Source of the DNA: Phreatobacter stygius
Lineage (GTDB): Bacteria > Pseudomonadota > Alphaproteobacteria > Rhizobiales > Phreatobacteraceae
NCBI RefSeq assembly: GCF_005144885.1
Contig: NZ_CP039690.1
Location: forward strand, 2,617,001-2,681,000
Direction: 5' to 3'
DNA: 64,000 nucleotides
Under the pieces are notes generated by a model. It was not told the origin of the DNA and did not search any database. It worked only from the letters and a program-made list of their open reading frames with translations. Positions 57,131 to 64,000 of the stretch are shown one piece after another. Each line of letters begins with the position of its first letter. Position 1 is the first letter of the stretch. A program made the position numbers and the translations under genes.

Positions 57131-57518
57131 CAGGGTGCCTGTCTTCCTTCACTCCCCTCAAGACTATTCTTAAAGAGAGTCTTTTATGATTCCTTGGCCT
57201 TGGATTAGGGGAAGCCAAATTCGTCCACAAGCTATCCAAAGGCTATTCGGCCATCGCCGGTGCGTGCCAAATGCGTTGAGCCAATTGCGCCCGGTTTGAC
57301 AACCCTTTGGTTTCGTTCTGCTTTCCAGCGACATCCCGAGCCGCGTTCGACCATGCTCGGCGGCAATCCCGGACAGGCATGGATTCGATATCCCGTCGTG
57401 ACAAGCTGGGGATGGCGGCGGGACGTTTCACGCGAAAGGTCTTGCCGTCCTCGGTTTGGCATGGCCTTGTCCGCAATCATCCACAGCCGCATACAACGCG
57501 GGTCCCCGGGCGAGGCTG
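57131..57518. other. Candidate chromosomal replication origin (oriC)
   Basis: 388 bases without a gene between divergent hemE and ppsR, the same place as oriC in Caulobacter. DnaA-box-like sites are TCATCCACA (57477-57485, one mismatch to TTATCCACA), TCGTCCACA (57221-57229, two) and CTATCCAAA (57232-57240, two). An AT-rich patch with an AAGACT/AGTCTT inverted repeat lies at about 57160-57192. GANTC sites are at 57177, 57188 and 57382. A degenerate parS-like GTTTCACGCGAAAG is at 57425-57438. Genes on both sides run away from it. Confidence 0.68.
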
Positions 57519-58370
57519 ATGACCCAGCGACACGAAAGCTATTTTCACCTGCACCTCGTTTCAGACGCGACCGGCGAAACGCTGATGACCGTCGGGCGTG
57601 CCGCGGCCGTGCAATATGCGACGGTTTCGGCGATCGAGCATGTCTATCCACTGGTCCGATCGCAGAAACAGCTCGACCGTGTGATCTCGGAAATCGAGAA
57701 CAATCCGGGTATCGTGCTCTATACCCTGGTCGATCATGAGCTGTCCGATCGCCTGGAAGGCAAATGCCGCGAATTCGGCTGTCCCTGCATGTCGGTTCTG
57801 GCGCCGGTCCTGTCGATGTTCCAGAACTATCTGGGGGCCGCCTCGACCCCACGGGTTGGCGCGCAGCATGTGCTGAATGCCGAATATTTCCTGCGCATCG
57901 ACGCCCTGAACTACACGATGATGCATGATGACGGCCAATTGCCGGAGAATTGGGAAGAGGCCGACGTGCTGCTGGTTGGCGTGTCCAGGACCTCGAAGAC
58001 GCCGACCTCGATCTATCTGGCCAATCGCGGCGTCAAGACAGCCAATATCCCGATGGTGCCCGGCATCCCCTTGCCGCCGAATATCGAGGCTTTGAAAAAA
58101 CCGCTGGTGGTTGGCCTGTTCGCCAGCCCCGAGCGGATCGTGCAGATCCGGGAAAACCGGATTCTCAGTCTCAACGCCACCCAGGACAAATCGAGCTATG
58201 TCGATCGGGCAGCGGTGGCCGAGGAGATCACGCTGTCGCGCCGCCTGTTCGCGGCGAAGAGCTGGCCGATGATCGACGTCACCCGCCGGTCGATCGAGGA
58301 GACCGCGGCGGCCATCATTACCTATCTCAAAGATCACCGGCGGGCCCTCGCCGACCGGGATGGTTCGTGA
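57519..58370 (+). CDS. PEP synthase/PPDK regulatory kinase-phosphorylase (DUF299)
   Basis: 283-residue protein of the PPSR/PDRP family that adds and removes phosphate on PEP synthase or pyruvate phosphate dikinase. The P-loop-like motif is [14 protein letters not shown] 57519 is chosen because the family starts close to [14 protein letters not shown]; the frame is open upstream to 57456, inside the origin region. It is the CC_0001-type gene next to the Caulobacter origin. maf follows immediately. Confidence 0.93.
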   Translation: MTQRHESYFHLHLVSDATGETLMTVGRAAAVQYATVSAIEHVYPLVRSQKQLDRVISEIENNPGIVLYTLVDHELSDRLEGKCREFGCPCMSVLAPVLSMFQNYLGAASTPRVGAQHVLNAEYFLRIDALNYTMMHDDGQLPENWEEADVLLVGVSRTSKTPTSIYLANRGVKTANIPMVPGIPLPPNIEALKKPLVVGLFASPERIVQIRENRILSLNATQDKSSYVDRAAVAEEITLSRRLFAAKSWPMIDVTRRSIEETAAAIITYLKDHRRALADRDGS

Positions 58371-58372
58371 CC

Positions 58373-58963
58373 ATGTTCGTCCTGGCCTCGAAATCGAAGG
58401 CGCGCGCCGCCATGCTGGCCGGTGCCGGCATCAGGACCGAACTGGTTGCCGCCGATATTGACGAGCGCGCCCTGGACGAGACCTGGAGCGCCGCGGGCTT
58501 CGGCCCGGCCGAGGTCGCCCGTCTCCTGGCCGAGACGAAAGCCAAGACGGTGAGCCTGCAGATGCCCGGCCGGATCGTGATCGGTGCCGATCAGACCCTG
58601 GCGCTCGGCACCCAGCGCTTTTCGAAGCCGGCCACGGTCGCTGCGGCGCGCGCTCAGCTTCTATCGTTTCGCGGGCGAATCCACCACCTGCACTCGGCGG
58701 TGGCGCTGGCGCGGGATGGTGAATTGACCTTCGCGACCGTCACCTCGGCCACCATGCATGTACGGAAATTCTCCGATGGCTTCCTCGAAGCCTATCTCGC
58801 CGACATGGGTGACGAGGTGCTGAAGTCGGTCGGCTGCTATCAGTTCGAGGGGCTCGGCATTCAGCTGTTCGATCGGGTCGAGGGCGACTATTTCACCATT
58901 CTCGGCATGCCGTTGCTGCCGCTGCTGGCGGCGCTGCGAAAACAGGATCTTGTTCCATCATGA
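58373..58963 (+). CDS. Maf-like nucleotide pyrophosphatase
   Basis: 196-residue Maf/YhdE family protein that hydrolyses noncanonical or bulk nucleoside triphosphates. The N-terminal LASKSKARAAML motif and the IGADQTLALG motif with its catalytic Asp are present. ATG 58373 has GGGATGG about 7-10 bases upstream; a GTG at 58367 overlapping the ppsR stop is the alternative. It overlaps aroE by 4 bases. Part of the ppsR-maf-aroE-coaE-dnaQ run. Confidence 0.92.
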   Translation: MFVLASKSKARAAMLAGAGIRTELVAADIDERALDETWSAAGFGPAEVARLLAETKAKTVSLQMPGRIVIGADQTLALGTQRFSKPATVAAARAQLLSFRGRIHHLHSAVALARDGELTFATVTSATMHVRKFSDGFLEAYLADMGDEVLKSVGCYQFEGLGIQLFDRVEGDYFTILGMPLLPLLAALRKQDLVPS

Positions 58964-59790
58964 AACGCGCCTGCATCGTCGGTTGGCCGGTCAAACACAG
59001 CCGATCGCCGATGATCCACCGCTATTGGCTGGCCGAACACAAGATTGCCGGGGACTATGTCCAGGAAAGCGTCGAGCCGGCCGATTTCGCCCGGTTCCTG
59101 CGCGGCCTGGCCGATCGCGGTTATGTCGGCTGCAACGTCACCCTGCCACACAAGGAGGCAGCCTTCGGGTTGCTCGACGAGGTCGATCCGTCAGCGGCGG
59201 CGCTCGGCGCCGCCAATACGATCTGGCTTGCCGATGGCCGTTTGCACGGCACCAACAGCGACGTTTCCGGTTTTCTTTCGAGCCTTGATGCCGAGGTCCC
59301 CGGCTGGCCGGACCTCACCGGCCATGGCCTGGTTCTGGGCGCGGGCGGTGCTGCGCGCGGCATTGTCCACGGCCTGCTGTCGCGTCGTGTCGAGACGATT
59401 ACGGTGGCGAATCGATCGCTCGGCAAGGCCGAGGCGATTGCCGCCGAATTTGGTCCGCGGGTTCGCGCCATCGGGTTGAACGAGGTTGCCAGGGCTTTGC
59501 CGACGGCCGACCTCCTGGTCAACACGACGGCGCTTGGCATGGCCGGACAGCCACCGCTCGACTTGGCGCTCGACGGTCTGAAGGCCACCGCGATCGTCAC
59601 CGACATCGTTTATGTGCCGCTGGAAACCGAACTGATCGTCCAGGCGGCGGCACGCGGGCATCGCACGGTCGGCGGCCTCGGCATGCTGCTGTATCAGGCG
59701 ATACCGGGCTTCATCCGCTGGTTCGGCGTGACGCCTGTCGTCACCAGGGACCTGTATGACCTGGTCGCGGCCGACGTCAGAGGATCTTGA
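58960..59790 (+). CDS. aroE: Shikimate dehydrogenase
   Basis: 276-residue enzyme reducing 3-dehydroshikimate. Substrate contacts are in [10 protein letters not shown], the catalytic Lys in NVTLPHKE and Asp in TNSDVSGF. The NADP motif is [11 protein letters not shown]. It begins in the maf stop (ATGA) and ends 1 base before coaE. Confidence 0.96.
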   Translation: MKRACIVGWPVKHSRSPMIHRYWLAEHKIAGDYVQESVEPADFARFLRGLADRGYVGCNVTLPHKEAAFGLLDEVDPSAAALGAANTIWLADGRLHGTNSDVSGFLSSLDAEVPGWPDLTGHGLVLGAGGAARGIVHGLLSRRVETITVANRSLGKAEAIAAEFGPRVRAIGLNEVARALPTADLLVNTTALGMAGQPPLDLALDGLKATAIVTDIVYVPLETELIVQAAARGHRTVGGLGMLLYQAIPGFIRWFGVTPVVTRDLYDLVAADVRGS

Positions 59791-59791
59791 A

Positions 59792-60388
59792 ATGCTTGTG
59801 TTGGGACTGACCGGCTCGATCGGTATGGGAAAGTCGACGACCTCGGGTTTCTTTCGTGACGCCGGCATCCCGGTGCACGATGCCGACGCCGTCGTCCACC
59901 GGCTTTATTCGGGCGAGGCGGTGGCGCTGATCGAAAGCGCCTTCCCGGGCGTTACGGCGGACGGCGTCGTCGACCGCGTCAAGCTTGGCGCCGCCGTGCT
60001 CGGCAAACCCGATGCGCTGAAAAAGCTGGAGACGATCGTCCATCCCTTGGTGCAGCAGGCCAAGCAGAGATTTCTGGCGAGATGCCGGGCCGAAGGCCGT
60101 TCTCTGGTGGTGCTCGACGTGCCGCTGCTGCTCGAGACCGGCGGCGATGCGAATGTCGACGCGGTGGTCGTCGCCTCCGCGCCGGCCGAGGTCCAGCGCG
60201 CCCGCGTGCTGGCCCGGCCGGGGATGACGGCGGACAAGCTCGATGCCATTCTGGCGCGGCAGGTGCCTGATTCCGAAAAGCGCCGGCGCGCCCACATCAT
60301 TGTTGATACCGGCCTTGGTTTCGACGCCGCCCGCCGCCAGGTGCAGGCGGTCGTCAGGGCCTTCGCCGGCAGCCGCGGGAGAATTTGA
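59792..60388 (+). CDS. coaE: Dephospho-CoA kinase
   Basis: 198-residue kinase for the last step of CoA synthesis. Walker A is [12 protein letters not shown], and the HDADAVVH and DVPLLLETG motifs are present. ATG 59792 directly follows the aroE stop; an open frame from 59756 lies in aroE. It overlaps dnaQ by one base (TGATG). Confidence 0.95.
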   Translation: MLVLGLTGSIGMGKSTTSGFFRDAGIPVHDADAVVHRLYSGEAVALIESAFPGVTADGVVDRVKLGAAVLGKPDALKKLETIVHPLVQQAKQRFLARCRAEGRSLVVLDVPLLLETGGDANVDAVVVASAPAEVQRARVLARPGMTADKLDAILARQVPDSEKRRRAHIIVDTGLGFDAARRQVQAVVRAFAGSRGRI

Positions 60389-61095
60389 TGCGCGAGATCA
60401 TTCTCGACACGGAAACGACCGGGCTCGACCCCCTGCGTGGCGACCGGCTGGTCGAGATCGGCGGCATCGAGCTGGTCAACCAGTTCCCGACCGGCCGGAC
60501 CTTCCACGTCTATATCAATCCGGAACGCGACATGCCGGAGGAGGCTTTCCGCGTCCACGGCCTGTCGGCGGAGTTTCTCCGGGACAAGCCGGTCTTCGCC
60601 GCCGTGGTCGACGACTTCATCAGCTTTGCCGACGGCGCAAAGCTGGTCATCCACAATGCCTCTTTCGACATGGGGTTCATCAATGCCGAGCTGAAGCGGG
60701 CGGGTCGCGAACCGATTGGCATGGACCGCGTGCTCGACACGCTGACCATGGCGCGCCGCAAGTTTCCCGGCGGCTCGAACAGTCTTGATGCGCTCTGCTC
60801 GCGTTTCGGCATCGACAATTCGAAACGCACCAAGCACGGCGCGCTGCTCGACGCCGAATTGCTGGCCGATGTCTATATCGAGCTGATCGGCGGCCGGCAG
60901 ACGTCGCTCGTGCTGGCTGATTCGCGGCGCTCGGCAACCCGCGCGACCACCGGATCGGGGGTTGCCAGTCCAAGGGAGCAGCCGCTCGCTCCCCGCCTGT
61001 CGGTCGAAGCCATGGTCGCTCATGCGGCTTTCATCGCCGAAATGGGCGAAAAGGCGATCTGGTACGACATCTTACCCAAGCCTGAACCAGGCTGA
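60388..61095 (+). CDS. dnaQ: DNA polymerase III epsilon subunit
   Basis: 235-residue 3'-5' proofreading exonuclease. DEDD residues are in [17 protein letters not shown] and [12 protein letters not shown] (the His is present). ATG 60388 overlaps the coaE stop; a TTG one codon upstream is possible. An intrinsic terminator at 61160-61183 ends this five-gene run. In Caulobacter secB follows dnaQ; it does not here. Confidence 0.94.
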   Translation: MREIILDTETTGLDPLRGDRLVEIGGIELVNQFPTGRTFHVYINPERDMPEEAFRVHGLSAEFLRDKPVFAAVVDDFISFADGAKLVIHNASFDMGFINAELKRAGREPIGMDRVLDTLTMARRKFPGGSNSLDALCSRFGIDNSKRTKHGALLDAELLADVYIELIGGRQTSLVLADSRRSATRATTGSGVASPREQPLAPRLSVEAMVAHAAFIAEMGEKAIWYDILPKPEPG

Positions 61096-61159
61096 CCGAG
61101 ATTGATCGGCGGTTCTTGACCCCCCGCGGACATCCCGATACGAATGACCGAACCATGAC

Positions 61160-61183
61160 AGGGTCCGCAACGGGCCCTTTTTT
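61160..61183 (+). terminator. Intrinsic terminator after dnaQ
   Basis: AGGGTCC, loop GCAAC, GGGCCCT with one G-U pair, then six T. It closes the ppsR-maf-aroE-coaE-dnaQ run, 65 bases after the dnaQ stop. It ends only 13 bases before the next start codon, so the next gene needs its own promoter or read-through. Confidence 0.85.
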
Positions 61184-61196
61184 GTCGGACCTTTCA

Positions 61197-61814
61197 ATGG
61201 TCGATCGCACGCCCACGAGCCGGGCCATCGTGCGCAACCGCTCCGATCAGCGGCACGATGACGAAGCTCGTTTTCTTCGAAACTGGCTCAAGAATCCGCT
61301 CCGGATGGGTGCAGTGACGCCGTCCGGCCCGGTTCTCGCGCGCCGGATGGCTGGTTATGTCGACCCGGCCGGAACCGGGCCGGTGATCGAGCTTGGGCCG
61401 GGCACCGGGCCGGTCACCGCTGCGCTGGTCGAACGCGGGGTCAATCCCGCACGCCTGGTGCTGGTGGAATATTCCCCGGAGTTCTGCCGTCTGTTGCGCG
61501 AACGTTTTCCCCAGGCAACCGTTGTCCATGGCGATGCCTATGCGCTTGGCCGGACGCTTGCCGGCAAGCTCTCGGGTCCTGCCGACGCGGTTGTGTCCGG
61601 CCTGCCGCTGGTCACCCGGCCGGAGCCGGTACGCCTGAAGCTGCTGCATGACGCCTTCGGCCTGATGAAGCCGGGCGCGCCTTTCATCCAGTTCACCTAT
61701 GCGGTGGTGTCGCCGGTGCCGTTGAAGGGCGCCGACTTTGCGGCCGAGCCGTCGGACCGGGTCTGGCGCAATATTCCGCCGGCGCGTGTCTGGGTCTATC
61801 GGCGCGGCTCATGA
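61197..61814 (+). CDS. pmtA: Phospholipid N-methyltransferase-like protein
   Basis: 205-residue class I methyltransferase. The motif ARFLRNWLKNPLRMGAVTPSG followed by motif I VIELGPGTGPVTAAL is typical of the PmtA/rhizobial phosphatidylethanolamine methyltransferases that make phosphatidylcholine precursors. ATG 61197 lies right after the dnaQ terminator with no clear ribosome site; earlier in-frame ATGs lie inside the terminator and are unlikely. Exact specificity is uncertain. Confidence 0.78.
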   Translation: MVDRTPTSRAIVRNRSDQRHDDEARFLRNWLKNPLRMGAVTPSGPVLARRMAGYVDPAGTGPVIELGPGTGPVTAALVERGVNPARLVLVEYSPEFCRLLRERFPQATVVHGDAYALGRTLAGKLSGPADAVVSGLPLVTRPEPVRLKLLHDAFGLMKPGAPFIQFTYAVVSPVPLKGADFAAEPSDRVWRNIPPARVWVYRRGS

Positions 61815-61816
61815 AA

Positions 61817-61832
61817 TGATTCACGTGAAACA
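61817..61832. promoter_or_regulatory. parS site downstream of pmtA
   Basis: TGATTCACGTGAAACA differs from parS TGTTTCACGTGAAACA at one base. It lies just after the pmtA stop, 4.3 kb to the right of the presumed oriC, while the other two sites lie to its left. GAAACAC (61827-61833) also pairs with GTGTTTC (61858-61864) and could form a terminator-like stem between convergent genes. Confidence 0.88.
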
Positions 61833-61928
61833 CCTTCGAAGCCGGCCCCGTCCGGGCGTGTTTCGTCTCGGTCGGGACCGCAGACTGGCGCCCGCCTGAT
61901 CCAGTTCGAGACGGTCACGGCTTAAGGC

Positions 61929-62633
61929 CTAGTCCGGCAGGCAATGCGCCTGCGGGAACGTGTAGATCCGTTCGTCGCCCAGCATGAAAGCGGAAAACCC
62001 CCGCGGGAACAGCGCTTCAATGGCGCCGCTGCGCACGTTCAAGCCACCGGTATAGGCGCCGAAGGCCGGCATGACGAGCCTTTGCCCGTCGCTGGCGAAG
62101 GCGCGTCGCCTGATGCCGCGGCCGCGGCCGCGCACCTTGGCGCAGGGATGAAAATGCCCGGCGATTTCGCCGCGGGCCGGCCTGGAGGAGGGCTGGTGAA
62201 CGAAGACCAGCCCCTGCTCGTCGATTGTTGTGGCGTGCTCGCCCGGCAAGATGCCGCTCAAGGCCTCGTCGTGATTGCCCTCGATCCAGATCCAGGACAG
62301 GCCGCGCTGCAGGTCGCCGAGGGCTGTGCGGTCGCTGTCGGCAATCCGGTCGAGCGCCCCGCCGTCGTGAAAGCTGTCGCCGAGCGCAATGACCCGGCGC
62401 GGGCGAAACCGGTCAAGCGCCAGGGCCAGCATGGCAAGCGTCGCGGCCGTATCATAAGGCGGCAACAGGACGCCGCGCGCGGCAAAGCTCGAGCCCTTTT
62501 CCAGGTGCAGGTCGGAGACGACGAGAGTTTGCCTGTCGTCCCACCAGAGCGCGCCGGAACAGTCGACCACAAAGGCCTGGTCGGCGACCGGTATGATGGT
62601 TTCGGCGAGTTTCCGGGCCGGTGCGGCGGTCAT
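61929..62633 (-). CDS. pdeM: Ligase-associated DNA damage response nuclease PdeM
   Basis: 234-residue metallophosphatase-fold protein. The metal-binding signature runs VVSDLHLEKG, GDSFHDGG, GNHDE, FVHQP and GHFHP. PdeM is encoded with a DEXH helicase, and often with an ATP-dependent ligase and an exonuclease, as a DNA repair set. ATG 62633 fits the family length; the frame is open further up but overlaps the helicase gene. It starts 4 bases after the helicase stop. Confidence 0.92.
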   Translation of the reverse strand: MTAAPARKLAETIIPVADQAFVVDCSGALWWDDRQTLVVSDLHLEKGSSFAARGVLLPPYDTAATLAMLALALDRFRPRRVIALGDSFHDGGALDRIADSDRTALGDLQRGLSWIWIEGNHDEALSGILPGEHATTIDEQGLVFVHQPSSRPARGEIAGHFHPCAKVRGRGRGIRRRAFASDGQRLVMPAFGAYTGGLNVRSGAIEALFPRGFSAFMLGDERIYTFPQAHCLPD

Positions 62634-62637
62634 CAGG

Positions 62638-64000
62638 TCATGCTCCGAGGCCAGCCTCGGCCAGAAGATCGGCCTCGGCTTCGGCGAGGATCGCGTCGGC
62701 GGCTTCGCCATGCACCGGCTCGCGGCCGATTTCCAGCATGACCGGCACGGCGAGCGGGGATATTCGTTCAAGCCGTTTGTGCACGATTCGCCCCTTGATG
62801 CGCGAGAGCATCTGGCCAAGGCGGGCGATATCGAGAAGCCCGGTTGCCGCATCGGCGCGCGCCGCTCGTAGCAGGATATGGCCCGGTTCGTGGCGGCGCA
62901 GCACGTCATAGACCAGATCGGTCGACAGGGTGACCTGCCGGCCGGTCTTTTCCTTGCCTGGATGGCGCCGCTCGATCAGGCCCGAGATGACCGCGCAGGC
63001 GCGGAACATGCGCTTCATCAACTGGCTTTCGGCGAGCCAGGCTTCCAGGTCGTCGCCCAGCATGTCCTGGTCGAACAGCGCCGCCATTGACAGCCGACCA
63101 CTGGCGATGGCCTGGCCGATATCGGCCAGGCACCAGACCGACAGCGAATAGTCGGTCGCGACGAAACCCATTGGCTTCATGCCGGCGCGCTCGAGCCGGC
63201 GGGTCAAGAGCATCCCAAGCGTCTGGTGCGCCAGGCGGCCTTCGAAGGGATAAGCCACGAGATAAAATTTGGCGGCACGGGGAAATGTCTCGACCAGCAA
63301 TTCGTCCCGGCCGGGGATCACCGAGACCCGGCGCTGCAGCTCCAGCCAGTCGGCGACGGGACGCGGCAGCTCCTTCCAGGCGGCCCGATCCGACAGCATG
63401 CGCCTGACGCTGTCGGCCAGGAAGGTCGAGAGCGGAAACTTGCCGCCGGAATAGGCCGGAATTCTCGGTTCTTTCGACGACGAGCGCGATGCGTAGACCT
63501 CGTCTTCGACCAGAGCGTCATATTGCAGGATCTCGCCGGCGAACAGGAAGGTGTCGCCGGGCACCAGGCCCTCGATGAAATATTCCTCGATCTCGCCGAG
63601 AACCCGGCCGCCGCGGGCGATCGGCCCGGCATAGCCGTGTTTCGGCTGGCGCGCCGAGCGGACGAGCCTGACCTTCAACATGGTCGATTCGACGATGGTG
63701 CCGATATTCATCCGGTATTGGGTGGCGAGCTTCGGGTGGGACAGGGCCCAGAGGCCGTTCTTGCCGAGCCGGATCTTGGCGAAGCGTTCGTAACTCTTCA
63801 GCGCATAACCGCCGGTGGCGACGAAGGCCAGGACATCGTCGAAATCGGCTCGGGCGAGGTCGGCATAGGGCGCGGCACTTCGCACCTCCCCATAAAGCGC
63901 CGCCGCGGCAAAGGGTCCTGCACAGGCGGTGCCCAGAATATGCTGCGCCAGCACGTCGAATGCGCCGGTGCGCAGCGGTGGCGTATCCTGCGCGCCGTCG
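62638..64000 (-). CDS. Ligase-associated DEXH-box helicase, N-terminus outside window
   Basis: C-terminal part (about 454 residues) of an Lhr-like DEXH helicase of the ligase-associated DNA damage response type; the frame is open to the right edge, so motifs I-VI lie outside. Visible are the FLFAGEILQYDAL beta stretch and WLAESQLMKRMFRACAVISGLIERRHPGKEK, typical of the C-terminal accessory domains of this family. Paired with pdeM, 4 bases apart. A ligase or exonuclease may follow outside the window. Confidence 0.88.
   Translation of the reverse strand, partial: DGAQDTPPLRTGAFDVLAQHILGTACAGPFAAAALYGEVRSAAPYADLARADFDDVLAFVATGGYALKSYERFAKIRLGKNGLWALSHPKLATQYRMNIGTIVESTMLKVRLVRSARQPKHGYAGPIARGGRVLGEIEEYFIEGLVPGDTFLFAGEILQYDALVEDEVYASRSSSKEPRIPAYSGGKFPLSTFLADSVRRMLSDRAAWKELPRPVADWLELQRRVSVIPGRDELLVETFPRAAKFYLVAYPFEGRLAHQTLGMLLTRRLERAGMKPMGFVATDYSLSVWCLADIGQAIASGRLSMAALFDQDMLGDDLEAWLAESQLMKRMFRACAVISGLIERRHPGKEKTGRQVTLSTDLVYDVLRRHEPGHILLRAARADAATGLLDIARLGQMLSRIKGRIVHKRLERISPLAVPVMLEIGREPVHGEAADAILAEAEADLLAEAGLGA

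Noticed and set aside
57425-57438. Fourth parS site
   Set aside because: GTTTCACGCGAAAG breaks the central CACGTG and the right arm; listed only as a degenerate match within the oriC entry.

Overview
This window is chromosomal DNA from a GC-rich alphaproteobacterium, most likely of the Hyphomicrobiales (Rhizobiales). The evidence is the gene order parB-parA-rsmG-mnmG-mnmE-rho-hemJ-hemE facing ppsR-maf-aroE-coaE-dnaQ, the hemC-hemD-mitofilin-like-HemY_N cluster, a Suv3-type helicase, metX/metW, NasS/NasT control of nitrate assimilation, and clusters of GANTC (the CcrM methylation site). No insertion sequence, prophage, CRISPR array or rRNA was seen. The window is almost wholly core genome with a few accessory genes.

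Region 1 (1-12 kb) is nitrogen assimilation. A truncated SDR gene is followed by nasT-nasS, then a 395-base control region, then nrtA-nrtB-nrtC (nitrate ABC importer), nasB-like flavoprotein and nasA (assimilatory nitrate reductase), an SDR that has lost its catalytic Tyr/Lys, and a class V aminotransferase. The control region holds a 24-bp dyad, a sigma-54 type -24/-12 element, two adjacent hairpins with A1/G4 hexaloops (the RNA target of ANTAR proteins such as NasT), and an intrinsic terminator before nrtA. It can be read as a complete two-level switch: nitrogen status through sigma-54, and nitrate through NasS/NasT antitermination. No nitrite reductase gene is present in the window.

Region 2 (12-18.6 kb): DUF1304 membrane protein, metW-metX (methionine), hslR, and a large Suv3-like RNA helicase with a long disordered acidic then Arg/Gly/Gln-rich tail. 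Its upstream region carries eight GANTC sites in 145 bp, many spaced by about one or two helical turns.

Region 3 (18.6-27.1 kb) is a signalling island: two paralogous PAS-PAS-HisKA-HATPase-REC hybrid kinases, three OmpR-type response regulators, a single-domain globin, a stand-alone cyclic-nucleotide-binding protein and an L,D-transpeptidase.

Region 4 (27-38 kb): an SDR, an acs - SNase-like - M48 lipoprotein operon, two tandem beta-lactamase-fold serine hydrolases, EVE protein, a small unknown, gpsA and tsaD. Region 5 (37.8-48 kb): hemC-hemD-mitofilin-like-HemY_N, tRNA-Arg(CCT), PLP-binding YggS, leuS-lptE-holA.

Region 6 (48-64 kb) is the replication/segregation centre. ParB and ParA are encoded here, with three parS sites at 50.4, 52.5 and 61.8 kb. 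The gap between divergent hemE and ppsR (57131-57518) matches the place of oriC in Caulobacter and contains DnaA-box-like sequences and an AT-rich patch. Genes on both sides point away from it. The window closes with a phospholipid N-methyltransferase, pdeM, and the C-terminal part of its partner DEXH helicase, which runs off the end.
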